Positions 44,601-56,912 of a DNA stretch of 64,000 bases are shown one piece after another; the stretch's first letter is position 1; each line of letters starts with the position of its first letter. The notes beneath the pieces are model-generated. The model had not been told where the DNA came from and did no database searches. It worked only from the letters and a program-made list of their open reading frames with translations. Origin of the DNA: Chalciporus piperatus (taxonomy: Eukaryota; Basidiomycota; Agaricomycetes; Boletales; Boletaceae); NCBI GenBank assembly GCA_038093975.1, contig JBBPTG010000080.1, forward strand, positions 1 to 64,000. Reading direction: 5' to 3'. Made by a program: the position numbers and the translations under genes.

Positions 44601-47600
44601 ATAGACGATTCCTGTGTGATTATTCCATCTCGCGTAAGTTCGTCGGACGCTGATGATGTAAAACTCGGGGTGGTGGTAGATCTTGTCTGATCGCGGTTTC
44701 CGATCAGGACTCAGCTTTCGATTCAACGTCGTGGACCATGAACGAATGAGAGCTTTCGTCTACTCGCAATGGCGTAGAGTCGAAACTAGCCCGGCTGCGA
44801 AGGGGAAGCTCCTGGTCCGAATCATTACCATTGCTCAGTGCCTCCTTTGCTTGGCTGGATTTATCTGTCAGAAATTCCCAAGGGGACAGAAGAAATGGTT
44901 CACGAAGCCGTCATGTAGGTGGAATGGTGCAATTCGTTGCACTCCCGTCGTTCTTCCGCAGTTGAAATCAATGATGAGGCGGCTGTCAATTTCTCCAATT
45001 ACTGCGTCTCCGTTCCGCCCGTCAAATCATCAGTGGTATCTGTTTTGTGAGCTTCAATTGTGGACTCGACGTCGGCGGCTAGGAGATATTAAGGACATGA
45101 AGTACCAAATCGAGATACAAAAACAAACCTGGTACGTGATACGCGGTATTTTCAGAGTTTTCGTCCCTGTTCACATCGACCCTAGATATTTCGCTGGAGA
45201 GGACGTGAGCGCGTAATCGTACCTCCGAGAGCATCATTCACTACATACCTGCAGACCAGTCGACTTTCCTTTAGATCAGCTTCAATGCACGTTATCGCGG
45301 TCGCCTCCACCTTCCGGTGACCCTCGGCTTGCACGTGCGAGCTACTTGTGACTGCAGGATGTTGCTCGTAAGTGTTGTTGCCTCTATCACCCACTGAGTC
45401 AGACAGTTGACGTTCAGTCAGCTCTCCACAAGTATTAACCACCAATGTCTTGTCAGTATTTCCTTGTGTCACGATCTGCCGATCTAGGATTGCTTCCGGG
45501 TCGAGACACCCATTTGTGGATCTGGGATGAAAATTAGTTGTTGCATTCACCTCGGTACGAGTGAAACAGACTGACGAACCCTCGAAGTTTGTCAGTACCT
45601 CTCGAGACGAATGGTCGGACCTATTTACGGCGCTCTGTTGGACAAAAGTTGTCGCGGAAGTAAAAACTGGCGTCACGGGGGGGAGGGCTGATCCTTTAGT
45701 TTGTGGGAATCGTTGTCTCTGGTGAGACTGTGGAGGAAGGGGTTCTGGAACCCGAATGGGCTCCGTTGTCGCTACAGATAACATAAGGATGAATTCGTAA
45801 CGACACGAACAGACTGACCAAGTGGACTCAGGCAATGTCAATATCTCGCTGGTGTGCTCCACAGGAAAAGTGGAATTGTCCACTATTGTGTTGTCTCGGT
45901 AGTATCTATCCCAAGCAGCGAAATTGCGACTAAGCGCTGTGGTTGGTTCTGATTCTCCGTGGTGAGTATCCTCCATCTCGAGGTGTTCAGCAAGCTCGTC
46001 GTTTGACTGCATGAGCGGACTTGTACTGTTATTGTTATCGTTCTGAATACGTTCTTTGTAGTCCCTGCGTCCAACCATATTGCCTGAGTAGCGTTATCTG
46101 AGGCAACGCGATGACACTTACAACGTCGTGGTGGTCATGAGCTGCTCGTGGTTCTCGGACGTCTCCGACGTGGGTTGGATGCGCATGATTCTCTCTTGCT
46201 CCTCGTTTGCCCGATTGGACTCCACCGTGGTAGCGCCGAACATTGTCACAGAATCAGATCCATAGGGTACCATGTCTGAGTTAAGAGTGATGTTGCCGTC
46301 CATGTCCCTGGCAGCTAGCACGCCCGCAGAAACCATGGGCCCGGAAGTATGGGTCGATGCAAGATTAGTGACTGACGGTAAGGGTAAAGACGGAGGTAGC
46401 GTATCGTTACCGACGTCGTCTTTTTTGACGTGTACGGTTTCCGTCGAGGATTGCCTATGAGTGTGATCAGCAGGCTACCGGGAGTGGTAATTCTATCGCA
46501 AACCTTTCAGTCGACTCAGAGAAAACTGAAGGCTTTTGCATCGACTTTCCCTGCTCAACGACAGTTCCTGTCTCGATTGTCAATTCATTATTGACGCCGG
46601 GATACGGCGGAGCAATCGGAGATGAAAGCAGAGGACAGAACCACTTGGGTCGACGCCCCTTCGGAGTGGGAATTCGAACGTGAAGAATGGTTCAACACGC
46701 TGGTGGTATCGGAAATCAGGTAGTCGCGAGTTTCCTCATATTCCAGTGAGGGTTGGACAGGGACGAAGGTTGGTTGTTGTGCGTAAGCCTCCTTTTCGCT
46801 GAATTCCCTCGTGGCTTCTTGGTGCCCTCTCTGGTCAGTTGGTCAGTATCAAACACATGAGTTGTAGCCAAGCTGCCAACATGTTGTCAGCTTCAAGTTG
46901 AAGCCACGTGATCACGAACACGTACTTGGCAGGGACCGTGGTACGATCCACCTCAGAGGAGGTTCTGACATCAAGCCGCTGAGAAGAGCTTTCCCGCGAG
47001 TCGACAAGCAAGGACCGGGAGGTATTGTGCTGCGCATCTGTTTGAGCAAGTGGAGAGGTACATTGATCATACCGCGACTCGCGATCTTTCTACGAGCCTG
47101 AAGTCTCTAGCTCGGTCCTAAACTCTGGTGAGCCACCGGCGTTTCTACAGATGAAGATACCTACGATGCAGTTGTGCTGATGACGAGTGTTTCCGTTGTA
47201 TTCGGGGAGACTTGAGTGCGGTGGACTGTGACATTCTGACATGCAGTAGGAGCAGCCGCACCATCGTTTGAAGGTGCATGAACTTCCCCGGTTTGTGTCC
47301 AGAACTCAGAAACCCACTCCGTGGAGGAAATGGATTGTATATCCCGAGCTTCTCGGATAGAGAAGGGTTCCACGTGCATATCCGATTCTATAGAAACGTC
47401 ATCATGCATGCCAAAAAGGAAAGAGCATCAGAGTGTGAGTATCACGGAAGGGATGAGTCGAACATACTTGGAGTGTTCGTTCCGTTGCAACTGCTCGTGC
47501 GACGAGTTGGGGGTCAATTCACTGGGAGACTGTGTGCACTGTTGGACATCGGTCATCAAGTGATCCGAGTGGAAGGGATTGGGGAGCTCGAGACTTGGTG

Positions 47601-48041
47601 TTCTTCACGATCAGGTGATGATTCCCTTTGATGACCCGAGGTTGCCAACATCCTCGTAGAGCATCTCCGTGTGGATTGAATCAGAAGAGACGGAGCTACA
47701 ACTTGACGACCTAGAACTTCTGCGGCTGGTAGCTTCGGCGTTGATCGTACCCGTAACCCACGAGCCATCGTTCGATGAGTCAGAAAGCTTCGCTTCCGCA
47801 AGCGAGCAGACCGTGTTGTCGCTGTGTGATCGTTAATTCCAGGTAAGATCAGATACAGGTGAACTGACATAGCCGTCATCACCAGCGCTGATGCGTGCTC
47901 CGTGCAGAGGGAAGCACCTCTTGATTCAACATCAGTAATGTGCTCCTCCTGGAATGCTGAGGTTAATCGCGTGATCCCGGAATCCGTTCTCGCCTGTACT
48001 GGATTAGTCTGTTCGTAGTATTGCACCGACGTGCTCGACAT
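41601..48041 (-). CDS. Long Ser/Thr-rich hypothetical gene, many exons
   Basis: Minus-strand frames of uniform Ser/Thr/Asp/Glu-rich composition follow each other with good splice signals. A probable start is at 48041 (MSSTSVQYYEQTNPVQ), with donor GTCAGT at about 47865 and acceptor CACACAG at about 47820. Further exons lie around 47.6-47.2, 46.8-46.1, 46.08-45.26, 44.48-44.06, 44.03-43.9, 43.8-43.26, 43.2-42.74, 42.69-42.42 and 42.1-41.64 kb. One exon contains a CxxC-type motif (GHLRCVRCDRFHDY). The last holds a more ordered-looking region (HIKPADPDLALAELSLVREE, SPIVVLIVDP). I recognise no family. The end is lost against the chitin synthase tail at 41.6 kb, so the gene may be truncated or fused. 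The exon map is tentative. Confidence 0.4.
42912..43325 (-). repeat. Segment duplicated at 34.2-34.6 kb (copy A1)
   Basis: Lies inside the Ser/Thr-rich gene, where it forms exon sequence; see the partial copy A2. Identity is high enough to read by eye over its whole length. Confidence 0.8.
43853..43888 (+). repeat. (TCTCG)n microsatellite
   Basis: About seven units of TCTCG with one T/A variant. On the minus strand it would encode an Arg/Asp/Glu-Thr run (RRDETR) at an exon edge of the Ser/Thr-rich gene. Confidence 0.8.
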
Positions 48042-48340
48042 CTCATCAGGAAAAGTCCTAATCCCGAATCTTAACAAAAAAGCATCGGATTCACGAGAAT
48101 TCCGCAGAATTCAGAGCACAGCAGAATTATCTTAGTCCTCAGAAAATTTACCTGGAATTCTCCTGATTCATTCGGTTTCTCGTGTATTCACCACCCTGCT
48201 ACAAGAAACAGAATTATATTCGAGCAATTAAAGTGGGGTATCATACTGTGCTAATGGGGTGACAAGAAGCCTGAAGAGGATATCTGGCATGGGCACGAGG
48301 GTGAGATTCAGGATGGGGAGAGGAGAAATTTGGTGCATGA

Positions 48341-50850
48341 TCAGTCCGACTCGGGATCAGTCATTCCTTCGATGTCGAGGTGGATCAACAGTGAAGCACG
48401 GTTGTGATTCACAACAGTGTTCAGCGTCTCTTTGACGGACCCACTAGTTAAGCAAATGAGTGATCGTAAGGCACAGACAAGGATGAGAGACTCACGAGAC
48501 AGTCTTGAAGAGGTGTGTAAATGTTGCGTGGTGCTTCGAGGCACTATCCTCTGCAAAGGCACAAATAAAATTGATCAGATGGTCGTAGAAACCTGCGAAC
48601 ACATTGGAGTTAAATTCTGTGTGACCCCCGTCAGAGTGATAGTCCCAGATAGCGGCGCGAACCTTGTGTATGGGTGAATGAGTGTTCTGAGTCATTCTAC
48701 ATGGTAATAAAGAAACTTCACATACCGCAATGCTCGCCAATGCGACCATGGAAGGAGGAAGCTCAAGCTCATCAGGGTGTGTGTCGGGGAGCGACGACTT
48801 ATACATGGAGGCGTACTTGACTCCGGGTGCGTCTTCACCATAAAAGAAAGCATCCTCGATGGTCTGAAGGATGGCAAGTGATTGGAAAGGTTTCGTTCGC
48901 TTCGGCTTACCCTAGAAGCCATCAGCGAGCCATTCTCTGGAATACCGCACACAAAGGCTTACCCCGGCATCCGTAGCAAAGATGTATGCATCACCCTTGA
49001 AGAGAGCATGAATATGCTCGTCTGATCTCCCCCTTTGAAGTCCGTAGGCACTTGGAACATGGCGCAGAGCAATATTCTTGATCTCTGTACGCAGCTTCCC
49101 AAGTCTTCCGCTCGGCTATGAATGTTTGTTAGTGGACTGACAGAAAAATAATATTGTCAATAATTGGAAGGTAACTGACAACGCTCCATAGACGCCGGCG
49201 GTATTGCGGATCCATCGATATGCGCTTGTGCACATCCTTGCACCCTGGTGTCCCAGATGCAGCAAGCAACAGGACTTGGGTGAACGACTGATGCCGCTCG
49301 TTCAGATCAGCAAATGCATTACTGAAGACTAAATGCTTCTTAGCGAGTGGAATCGACGCCTGGAGCATTGCTTTAATGTGCGAATGTTGATCTTTGAGGT
49401 TGATTGAGCGACGACTATTCAATGAAAGGTCAGTTTCCTTTGGCCAAGCACTGGCACCTTCGGGAGCGGCTTGTGCTACCGAGTCTTCGTTCCTGCTAGC
49501 TTGGGCTTCATCACCACTCGTAGGGTCACCCTGTTGAGCTGCAGGCGAGCTGACAGTACCAGCGGGAGCCCATGTCGGGATCTGATCAAGTCACCAGTTT
49601 GGCATCAGTTATACATGCCCGGGAATGCGAAACGAACCTCGGCCCGCCGGCGCTGTTCCTTCGACGTAATTGGAACGGCGGGGTCAACCTTCTTGGAATG
49701 AATAGCCTTGGGAGCCCGGGCTGCAGGGGGACTAGCTGGTGGAACAAGGTTGTGCTGCGGTACGACGAGATGCTCCATGTCGGAGGAGAAGTCAGGGTCG
49801 ATGGAATGACCCCCAGGCTTCAAATGGCCGCTCGATCGGGTTTTCGGGACACTGGCTTTCTTCTGACTTGGAACCGCTGGAGACCGGTCCCCCTTACTAG
49901 CTGATGCACGCACTGTGAAAAGACATCCGAGTCAGGAGGGTTATTGAGTCAGGCTGGACACACTACCTTTGTCGCGAGTCTGTACCTTCCGAGTCGTAGC
50001 CAAGGCTGGTTGAATATGCGGGCGCTATGTTGACATTTAGTGTCACAAGAGGCTCAGAAAATTGCATGTGCAGCTTAAGATAGGACATACCTCTAGTTCG
50101 AGTACTGCTCGTAGCTGTGCTGGATTCTTGTTAACCTTGTCTAGAAGGTCATCTTCTGAATCCTCGTTGCTCTCGTCCAACCTCTCAGACGCTTCTTCAT
50201 CTGACTCGCTGGCAGACTCGCTAGTACCAGGCACGTCAGCAGCTCCATTGACGGCTGCCAACGCCAAGGCAATCACTTCAGCTGTGGTTTCTGAATCAAC
50301 GAGGACACAAGTTAGACTAAAATTACCCCAAGAAATGGAGCAACATACTCAGCTTGGGTTTTGGACCATTCGAGCGTAGTTGCGAGTTGCTAACAGATGA
50401 CTGAGAAGATTCTAGAGCAAGTACAAGTCAGCATCCAATTTCTGTGATATCCGTGGTGAACAAACACAAACCAAGGTATTTCTGGCGCTTCCGCATCTTG
50501 GGAGGGACTGCCAGCCCATCGTGGTTAGAGTCATCAGTGTCTAATCCCGCCGCTACTTGTGGCCGCTTAGGACCAGACCTCCGTGAGACAGGAGCGACTG
50601 GCATCCAAGCTGATCTTGCTTCAGCTTTTGCCTTGCGAGAGGGACCTGCTAAAAATCAGTTACATGTAAGACACAACATGTCAATGTACAGACCATGGCG
50701 ACGAGTAGAATTACTCATATCTTGACTAGCAAACTCGGACAGACTCGGAGTCACAGTTGCATGAGTGGGCACTAGCTCCGTGAGGGCCTGGGGTATATTT
50801 GGAACTATTGGCCGGCGAGACTTCTTGGCTGGAGTTCGAGATTGGCTCAT
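48341..50850 (-). CDS. DUF6532-like protein, divergent partner of the Plavaka transposase
   Basis: Multi-exon minus-strand gene from MSQSRTPAKKSRRPIVPN (50850) to a stop at 48341. Examples of clean junctions are RRH|AGPSRKAK (donor GTCTGT, acceptor TTTTTAG) and FKTV|SGSVKETL (donor GTGAGT, acceptor AACTAG). The N-terminal 400 or so residues are disordered, basic and Ser/Glu-rich (DVPGTSESASESDEEASERL). The C-terminal part has the pattern I associate with DUF6532 of mushrooms: HIKAMLQASIPLAKKHLVF, AYGLQRGRSDEHIHALFKGD, AAIWDYHSDGGHTEFNSN and VFAGFYDHLINFI. The function of the family is unknown. Its head-to-head position with the transposase (about 330 bp apart) suggests a shared promoter and perhaps a role in the element. 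The family call is from memory. Confidence 0.6.
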
Positions 50851-51177
50851 CTCCAGAGTGGTTATAAAAGGCTGCGAGTTATTATATATATAAAAAGTCA
50901 AACGAGTGGATTTGGGAGTGAGGGACAGTGAGGTTTCAAGGAAAAAGTGGAGTCGAGAAAAGAGGGGGCTCGGGAACAGGAAAAAAAAACGTTAGGAAGG
51001 TCGGGGTGGAGGAGAAACAATTTGGTTTGATTGTAAGGCAACTCAACTGCAAAATTTGTATCACCGACCCCGTGCGCCTCCGTGCACAACTCCGCAAGTC
51101 ATGGTTGCGGTGATCGTGTTTCCCCTTCCCCCTCCACTGTACTCTTTCCGAATTGTCACTTTCCGAGTCTAACCACC

Positions 51178-54100
51178 ATGTCGACCTGTGAAGGATGCGG
51201 AAACTGGTTTACACCTCATGGATATTCACGTCACCTGTCTCAGACAAGAAAACCTGCATGTGCCGCAATTTACGCTGCAATTCTGTCCTATCATCCACCC
51301 CTGGACATGGGGTCCAACGTGAATAGGTCCCCGTCCAATGGCCACAATTCTGAAGAAGGTGAGTAAGGTTTTAAATCATGTGAGGCCCAGCGCTCACATG
51401 GCATTCAGGAGACGCACCCATGGCACTTGACCCGGTGATCTACAACGAAAGAAATCAAGACTTTGTAATGGATGAAGACTCGGGGACTGTAAACCAGCTC
51501 AAACAAGGCAATGATTATAGTGAGGAAGACGAGCCATTGCGCCCGGAGTCAAATGATGCGGATGAAGATGGTGAACCTGAAGAGGTGGACGAAGAAGATG
51601 AAGCTGAGGCGGATGCTGGAATGGCCGAGCTAGAAGTTGGGTGGGAGCCCCCAGTTGACGATCTGGTCCAAGGGAATCCAAGCGGCATGGAGATACCTGA
51701 CGATGATGGCTCCGACTCGGAGTTACCTGCTGATTCTATCAATCATCGGAACGATACGGAAGCAGTGTCTCACCATACCCCATACGTCGAGCAGTTTCCA
51801 AAAACCACAGCCGCACAGCCGCTGGAAAATCCAACCAATCAACCTCGTGCAAGAAGCTATGAATCATATCAACACCAATCTGACACGGGGAATGTCTACG
51901 CCCCTTTCCACTCCCAAATTGACTACGAAGTTGCCCGCTGGGCTAAGCTTCGTGGCCAAGGTTCAACCGCTTTTTCCGATCTTCTCAAGATTGAAGGAGT
52001 AAGTGTTGAAATTGTCTTCCTCAAATTATGTGGACCTACCTTCAGAATTTGATAGGTGTGCGAGCGCTTGAATCTCTCGTACAAAAGCAGCCAAGAGTTG
52101 AATGAAATCATTGACAAGAAGATCCCGGCCGAACGACCCCGCTTTCAGCGCCGCGAGATAGTAGTTGCTGGGGAAGCCTTTGACGTTTACCTACGGGATA
52201 TCCTTGAGTGTATCCAAGCACTTATTGGGAACCCGGAATTCGCGAGTGACCTCATATTCCTCCCGGAACGTCACTATGCGGACCCCGAGAAGACGAAACC
52301 AATATATCATGACCTGCATACCGGGCGATGGTGGTGGCAAACCCAGGTTAGTGAAACGCACTGTGTGACGACAATAGAGCTAATACCACCTACGCTCAGA
52401 CATCTCTTGAAGAGCGTGTTCCAGGAGCAACGATTGTTCCCATTCTTCTCTCCTCCGATAAGACGCAAGTGACGACGTTTCGCAATAAAGCAGCATATCC
52501 GGTGTATATGACGATTGGGAACCTGCCCAAAGAGATCCGTCGAAAGCCATCGTCCAATGCTCAGATTCTCCTTGGGTACCTTCCAACATCAAAGCTTGAA
52601 CACATCTCAAACAAGGCGGCGCGTCGCCGCACTATGGCCAATCTTTTCCACGCTTGTATGCGAGAAATCATCTCTCCGTTGAAGGATGCGGGTCTCAATG
52701 GGGTTGAGATGTGGTGTGGCGACAATACCATTCGTCGCTGCCATCCACTACTCGCATGCTATGTTGGTGATTATCCGGAGCAGCTCCTTGTAACTGGAGT
52801 AAAGACTGGTGAATGCCCAGGATGTGATGTTCCTCGGGGCGAACTTGGGAACCCTAACATCCCTCATCACTTCCGTGATTTGGGCAAGATTCTCGATGCG
52901 CTTGCTCTCGTGGACGAGGACCCTGTGGAGTTTACGAGAGCGTGTAAAGAGGCAGGAATCAAACCCATCTACCGTCCATTCTGGGAAGGCCTTCCGTATT
53001 GCAATCTGTATCGTGCGATGACTCCAGACATCCTACACCAGTTATACCAAGGTCTAGTGAAACATCTCATTGCATGGGTCAAATCTGCCTACGGAGATGC
53101 AGAGCTTGATGCACGGTGCAAACGCCTCCCCCCAAACCATCACATCCGACTCTTTATGAAGGGGATAACAGGACTTAGTCGTGTTAGCGGGACAGAACAC
53201 GATCAGATTTGCCGCTTCTTACTTGGGATCGTCATTGATATGCCACTTTCCGGAGGTTTCTCACCTGTTCGACTCATTCGTGCCATTCGTGGTCTCCTCG
53301 ACTTCCTCTACCTTGCCCAGTACCCCTCACACTCTGACGACACTCTCGTGCTCCTGGACAATTCTTTGACTCGTTTCCACGACAACAAAAATATATTTGT
53401 TGACCTTGGAGTCCGCACTTCGTTCGAGATACCCAAACTCCACTCCCTCCAGCACTATGTTTACATGATCCGGCGATTTGGCACGACGGACAACTACAAC
53501 ACTGCATATACGGAACGACTTCACATCGACCTTGCAAAGGATGCATACCGTGCCACTAACCACAAGGACGAGTACATCCAAATGACAATGTGGCTGGAGC
53601 GCAGGGAAAAGGTCATTTTTTACGACAAGTTCATCACCTGGCGCCTTCGGAGGGCTCAAGATTCTACGGCTCCTCAGCCTGGTCCCACAACCATTCCCCG
53701 GCTCCCGCTTCACCTGGGCCTTTCGGGCTACCGTCGAGAGTACAAGGTCGCAAAATATCCCTCAGTACCCTCCGTCACCATAAACGACCTCGAAACGACT
53801 TACGGCGCTACTTTCTTCCGTGCTGCATTGGCTCGCTTTGCGGTGAAGATTACTCAGCCGGGTCTATCCAATCGGCAAGTTGAGGACGTGGTCCATGATG
53901 TCAATATTCCCCGAACTCTCCCTGTTTTCCACAAGATTCGATACCATGCGATAAATGCACTTGGACGGCCGGATGATTTGACAGTCGATGCCATCCACTC
54001 GAAACCAGCCAGGAGGGATCGACATAATCGCGTTGTCCCCGCTCGTTTCGACACGGCGCTCATTAATATAGGTGATGGCGGTGAAACAGGTGTCAAAGGT

Positions 54101-54506
54101 ACATTGAACTTCCCCTCGATATGTCATCCTGAGCTCATTACTCACAGGTTATCGTGTCGGGCAAGTCCGTGTGGTATTCTCGATCCCACCAGCATCTCGT
54201 ATCACAATATTCGGACTCGCTCATTCTTCAGTTCCCCAACATCTCGCATATGTAGAATGGTTTTCTCCCTTTTCCCCCACTCCCGAGCCTCACCACGGCA
54301 TGTTCCGAGTATCCCGCAGCACCATGAACGGTGGTCGCATTGCAAGCATTGTCCCGGTAGCCAATATCCGTCGCTCGGTCCACCTCGTACCCAAATTCGG
54401 TGCAGTTGCTCCTCGTGACTGGACGAGTAGCAATGTACTAGAGTGTTGTACCATATTTTTTGTTAATCCATTTAGTGACCGACATGCATACTGTACCATT
54501 TTGTAA
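51178..54506 (+). CDS. Plavaka-type transposase
   Basis: Five exons (51178-51358, 51409-51998, 52056-52346, 52400-54098, 54148-54506) give 1039 residues with every junction in frame. It begins with a zinc-finger-like unit (CEGCGNWFTPHGYSRHLSQT), typical of this family. An acidic linker (residues about 85-150) follows, then a conserved core: TIVPILLSSDKTQVT, NKAAYPVYMTIGNLPKEIRR, VGDYPEQLLVTGVKTGECPG, MTPDILHQLYQGLVKHLI and TAYTERLHIDLAKDAYRATN. The acidic residues expected of a DDE/RNase H-fold nuclease fall within SSDKT, the block around GDYPEQ and TPDILHQ; which are catalytic I infer only loosely. The protein would cut and join the element ends in the nucleus. There is no stop or frameshift, so the gene could be active. 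Confidence 0.88.
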
Positions 54507-54643
54507 CTACACTATAAGTAGTATATCTCTTTCTCCGACTTTGATAGTACCATCAACCAAGTTTCTTCTTAAATTGTGTCAAAAATGTCAGAATCTTGAA
54601 GAATCTCAAGAATCTCGCTAAATTCGTACTTTGGAGATTTGCT

Positions 54644-56040
54644 GATGCATTCGGTGCTATGGAGGGAAGGTAGAGAGACGATATAGTAGGAATTATGACA
54701 AGAAACTGGTAAACGCGTTTCCCCCACTCGTCGGTATCTTCTCATCACGCTGCCAGACCCGACCAACTTCCAGTGAACTGAACATCATTCGTCGATACTC
54801 CCCACGGATCAGGAAACTCTATTTGCGCGACTCTCCTTCTATGCTGCTTCTACGATACATAGGCTTGCAATCCTCCTCTTTCTTTCCCAACCTCACCTTC
54901 CTCTTCTATGACGAGACCCGTCCCCGCCGTTTCGGTGTTCCCACTGTACCCTTGTCCACACTTGCTTGCCTGCTCACTCCCCAAGTCACCTCTCTGGAAT
55001 TCATTTTTGCAAGAAAGGTCGACGGAGTACAGACATTTCTACGGGACTTGCATCAAATCTGTCCGAATCTCAGAACCTTCACATTCAAGGCAAGGCCCGA
55101 AAGAGGGAGGCGCAATTGTCCCCTACAACTCCTGCACCAGATCCCTGACTTCTCTCGCTTCAAGAACCTCCAGCACGCCTCCCTGCAAGCCTTCATTGAT
55201 CACATCACCTTCGAAAATCTTTCCCTCTCTTCCCTGCCCAGACGGTTCTCTGCAGCAGTTCTCCGCAATCAATTGACACCACTTGAAACGTCGTTGGGAC
55301 CTGCTGACATTCCATTTCGCCATGCAAAGCATGTTTCGCTGCGGATCTACGATCTCGACCTTGTCGTTAATTTACTACGACCTTCGTACCAGGCGTTCGA
55401 CTCCATTGATGTTTTCTTCTACGGGGATCGACCCACTGCTTCCAGCGTAGATGCATTCTTCAAAGCACTGGCCTCTGGTGGACATGCCGATTCGCTGCAG
55501 ACAATCAAACTCGCACTCCCTGAGAGCAGTCAATTAACGTCTGGCTGTCTATCCTCTCGCCTCCCCTATCCTCTCACATCCTTGCATCGCCTGGGGACAC
55601 TCGTGATCGATCTGGGTACTATTTCCATCAACGATGCCCATTTAGCCGCTTTGGGCTGTCTTCAGTCTCTCCGGGTCTTGAAGCTCACTTGCTGGGCGGC
55701 ATTATGGCCGTCAGTTGAGCATCCAACTCTGCATGGAGTTCTGTCTTTGGCTGGAGCTTGCCAGCAGCTTGAAGAACTTACGCTGGCTGTCGACGTTGGA
55801 CAGGTTCCAGAAGATGCTGATCCCACGATCCGCAACACTACTCTCACACGTCTACGATTCCTGGACTCCCCGATTGACGATTCAACAAGCGTGGCGCGAT
55901 TTATCCTTAAACATCTTCCGTCGGTGAAGGAAGTCCACAACACTTGCTCTGTGGATGCATTACCTTGGTGCAATTGGGGTGGGTGGGCTGATGTCTCCCG
56001 CAAGGTCCATCGGGGAATAGATTATGACGGACGAGGATGA
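54644..56040 (+). pseudogene. F-box/LRR-like protein, 5'-truncated
   Basis: The frame is open from about 54644 (after an in-frame TGA) to a stop at 56038-56040, about 460 codons, with no ATG near its start. It reads as the C-terminal region of a mushroom F-box/LRR-like protein: IIRRYSPRIRKLYLRDSPSM, FPNLTFLFYD, QICPNLRTFTFKAR, FARKVDG, LQSLRVLKLTCW and LEELTLAVDVG. An acidic end follows near 56040. The F-box itself and roughly the first 100 residues are absent, and the break coincides with the presumed right end of the Plavaka element. A downstream ATG could still give a shorter protein. Confidence 0.55.
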
Positions 56041-56232
56041 CTCAGATGATGGATGACGTGGATGACCCAGATGACTCAGAGGATCATTGTTCCGAGTAAT
56101 GTATGCTCTGATCATCTTGTTTTGTCATACTGTATTCTCTGGGGGGGATTTGAGACCCAGGCTACCCCACACGTATGTATCGTATACCATCGATGGAATT
56201 TCGAGGGGTAGTGTCTCTGATTCTTGCAGGTT

Positions 56233-56700
56233 GTCAACATCTTGGACTCGCCGCTCGGAAATTGATTCGCGTCGGGCACAGCACCTTTATCCTCCCGCTC
56301 AGAGGTAGTGATCCATTACAAACACGTTCTAATGAAATCGTATGGACCCTGATATCTTGCTGATCATTCTGCGATTTTCAGCATCGGATTTGCAATGGAT
56401 CTCTCAGTGCGCTCGCTCGCTCGAGCCTGAGCACGATTCCCTTCTTGATGCTATGATACGCGGTCGCCGTCCGGATTCCCCCCTCACTCGCTCAGGGGAT
56501 TGCTGGGTTCACTCTCCAAAACTGCCATGTACCAAGAACTTCGTCGAGTTGCATTATTTTTTTTTTTTTGCGCCATTTTTCTGACCCATCATGAAACGCC
56601 AGACGGTCAAGATTGCATGAGGACTCTTGTGTGCATTAATTGGTTTCACTACCGTTCGTCCCTTGTAATCAAGTACTCGAGCATTTGATGAAATGGTTCA
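56233..56700 (+). repeat. Relic duplicated at 61.5-62.2 kb (copy 1)
   Basis: Shares with 61546-62160 several blocks: CCCGCTCAGAGGTAGTG, ACACGTTCTAATGAA, GATATCTTG.TGATCATTCTGCG, TTTTCAGCATCGGA and TTGCAATGGATCTCT, and further down ATTGGTTTCA followed by TGAATGAAAT-like and TTCAC.GGAAAAG sequence. The shared peptide (PDILLIILRFSASDLQWIS) has an F-box-like look. Copy 1 lacks about 75 bp present in copy 2 at the CTGCG junction. Confidence 0.6.
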
Positions 56701-56912
56701 CTGGAAAAGTAATCGAGTAAGTTGTCTGAGGTATGTGATCTAGGGTCAAAGCAGCGCAAGTAGCGGCTCGCCATCTAGACAAAGTTACGGTCAAGTTACG
56801 GTACAGCTTTTCACGAGCAGATAACAGGCAGTCACGAAACGAGCAGAAAACACAACCAGGGAGAGGGAAGACGACGGAGCTAGCAGGGTAGAAGATGTCG
56901 CAGCCAGGGAAG

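Larger units (their letters stand above)
48080..54635. mobile_element. Plavaka-type DNA transposon (ends not resolved)
   Basis: Carries an intact-looking Plavaka transposase gene on the plus strand and a divergent DUF6532-like gene on the minus strand. It lies between the start of the Ser/Thr-rich gene and a 5'-truncated F-box/LRR-like gene. Clusters of GAATTC or AGAATCT-type short repeats lie near both presumed ends (48090-48140 and 54590-54620), but I could not define inverted repeats or a target duplication. The given edges are estimates. Confidence 0.5.

Noticed and set aside
44683..45216. 177-codon plus-strand frame
   Set aside because: Overlaps the Ser/Thr-rich minus-strand region; no motif, and its composition suggests a chance frame.
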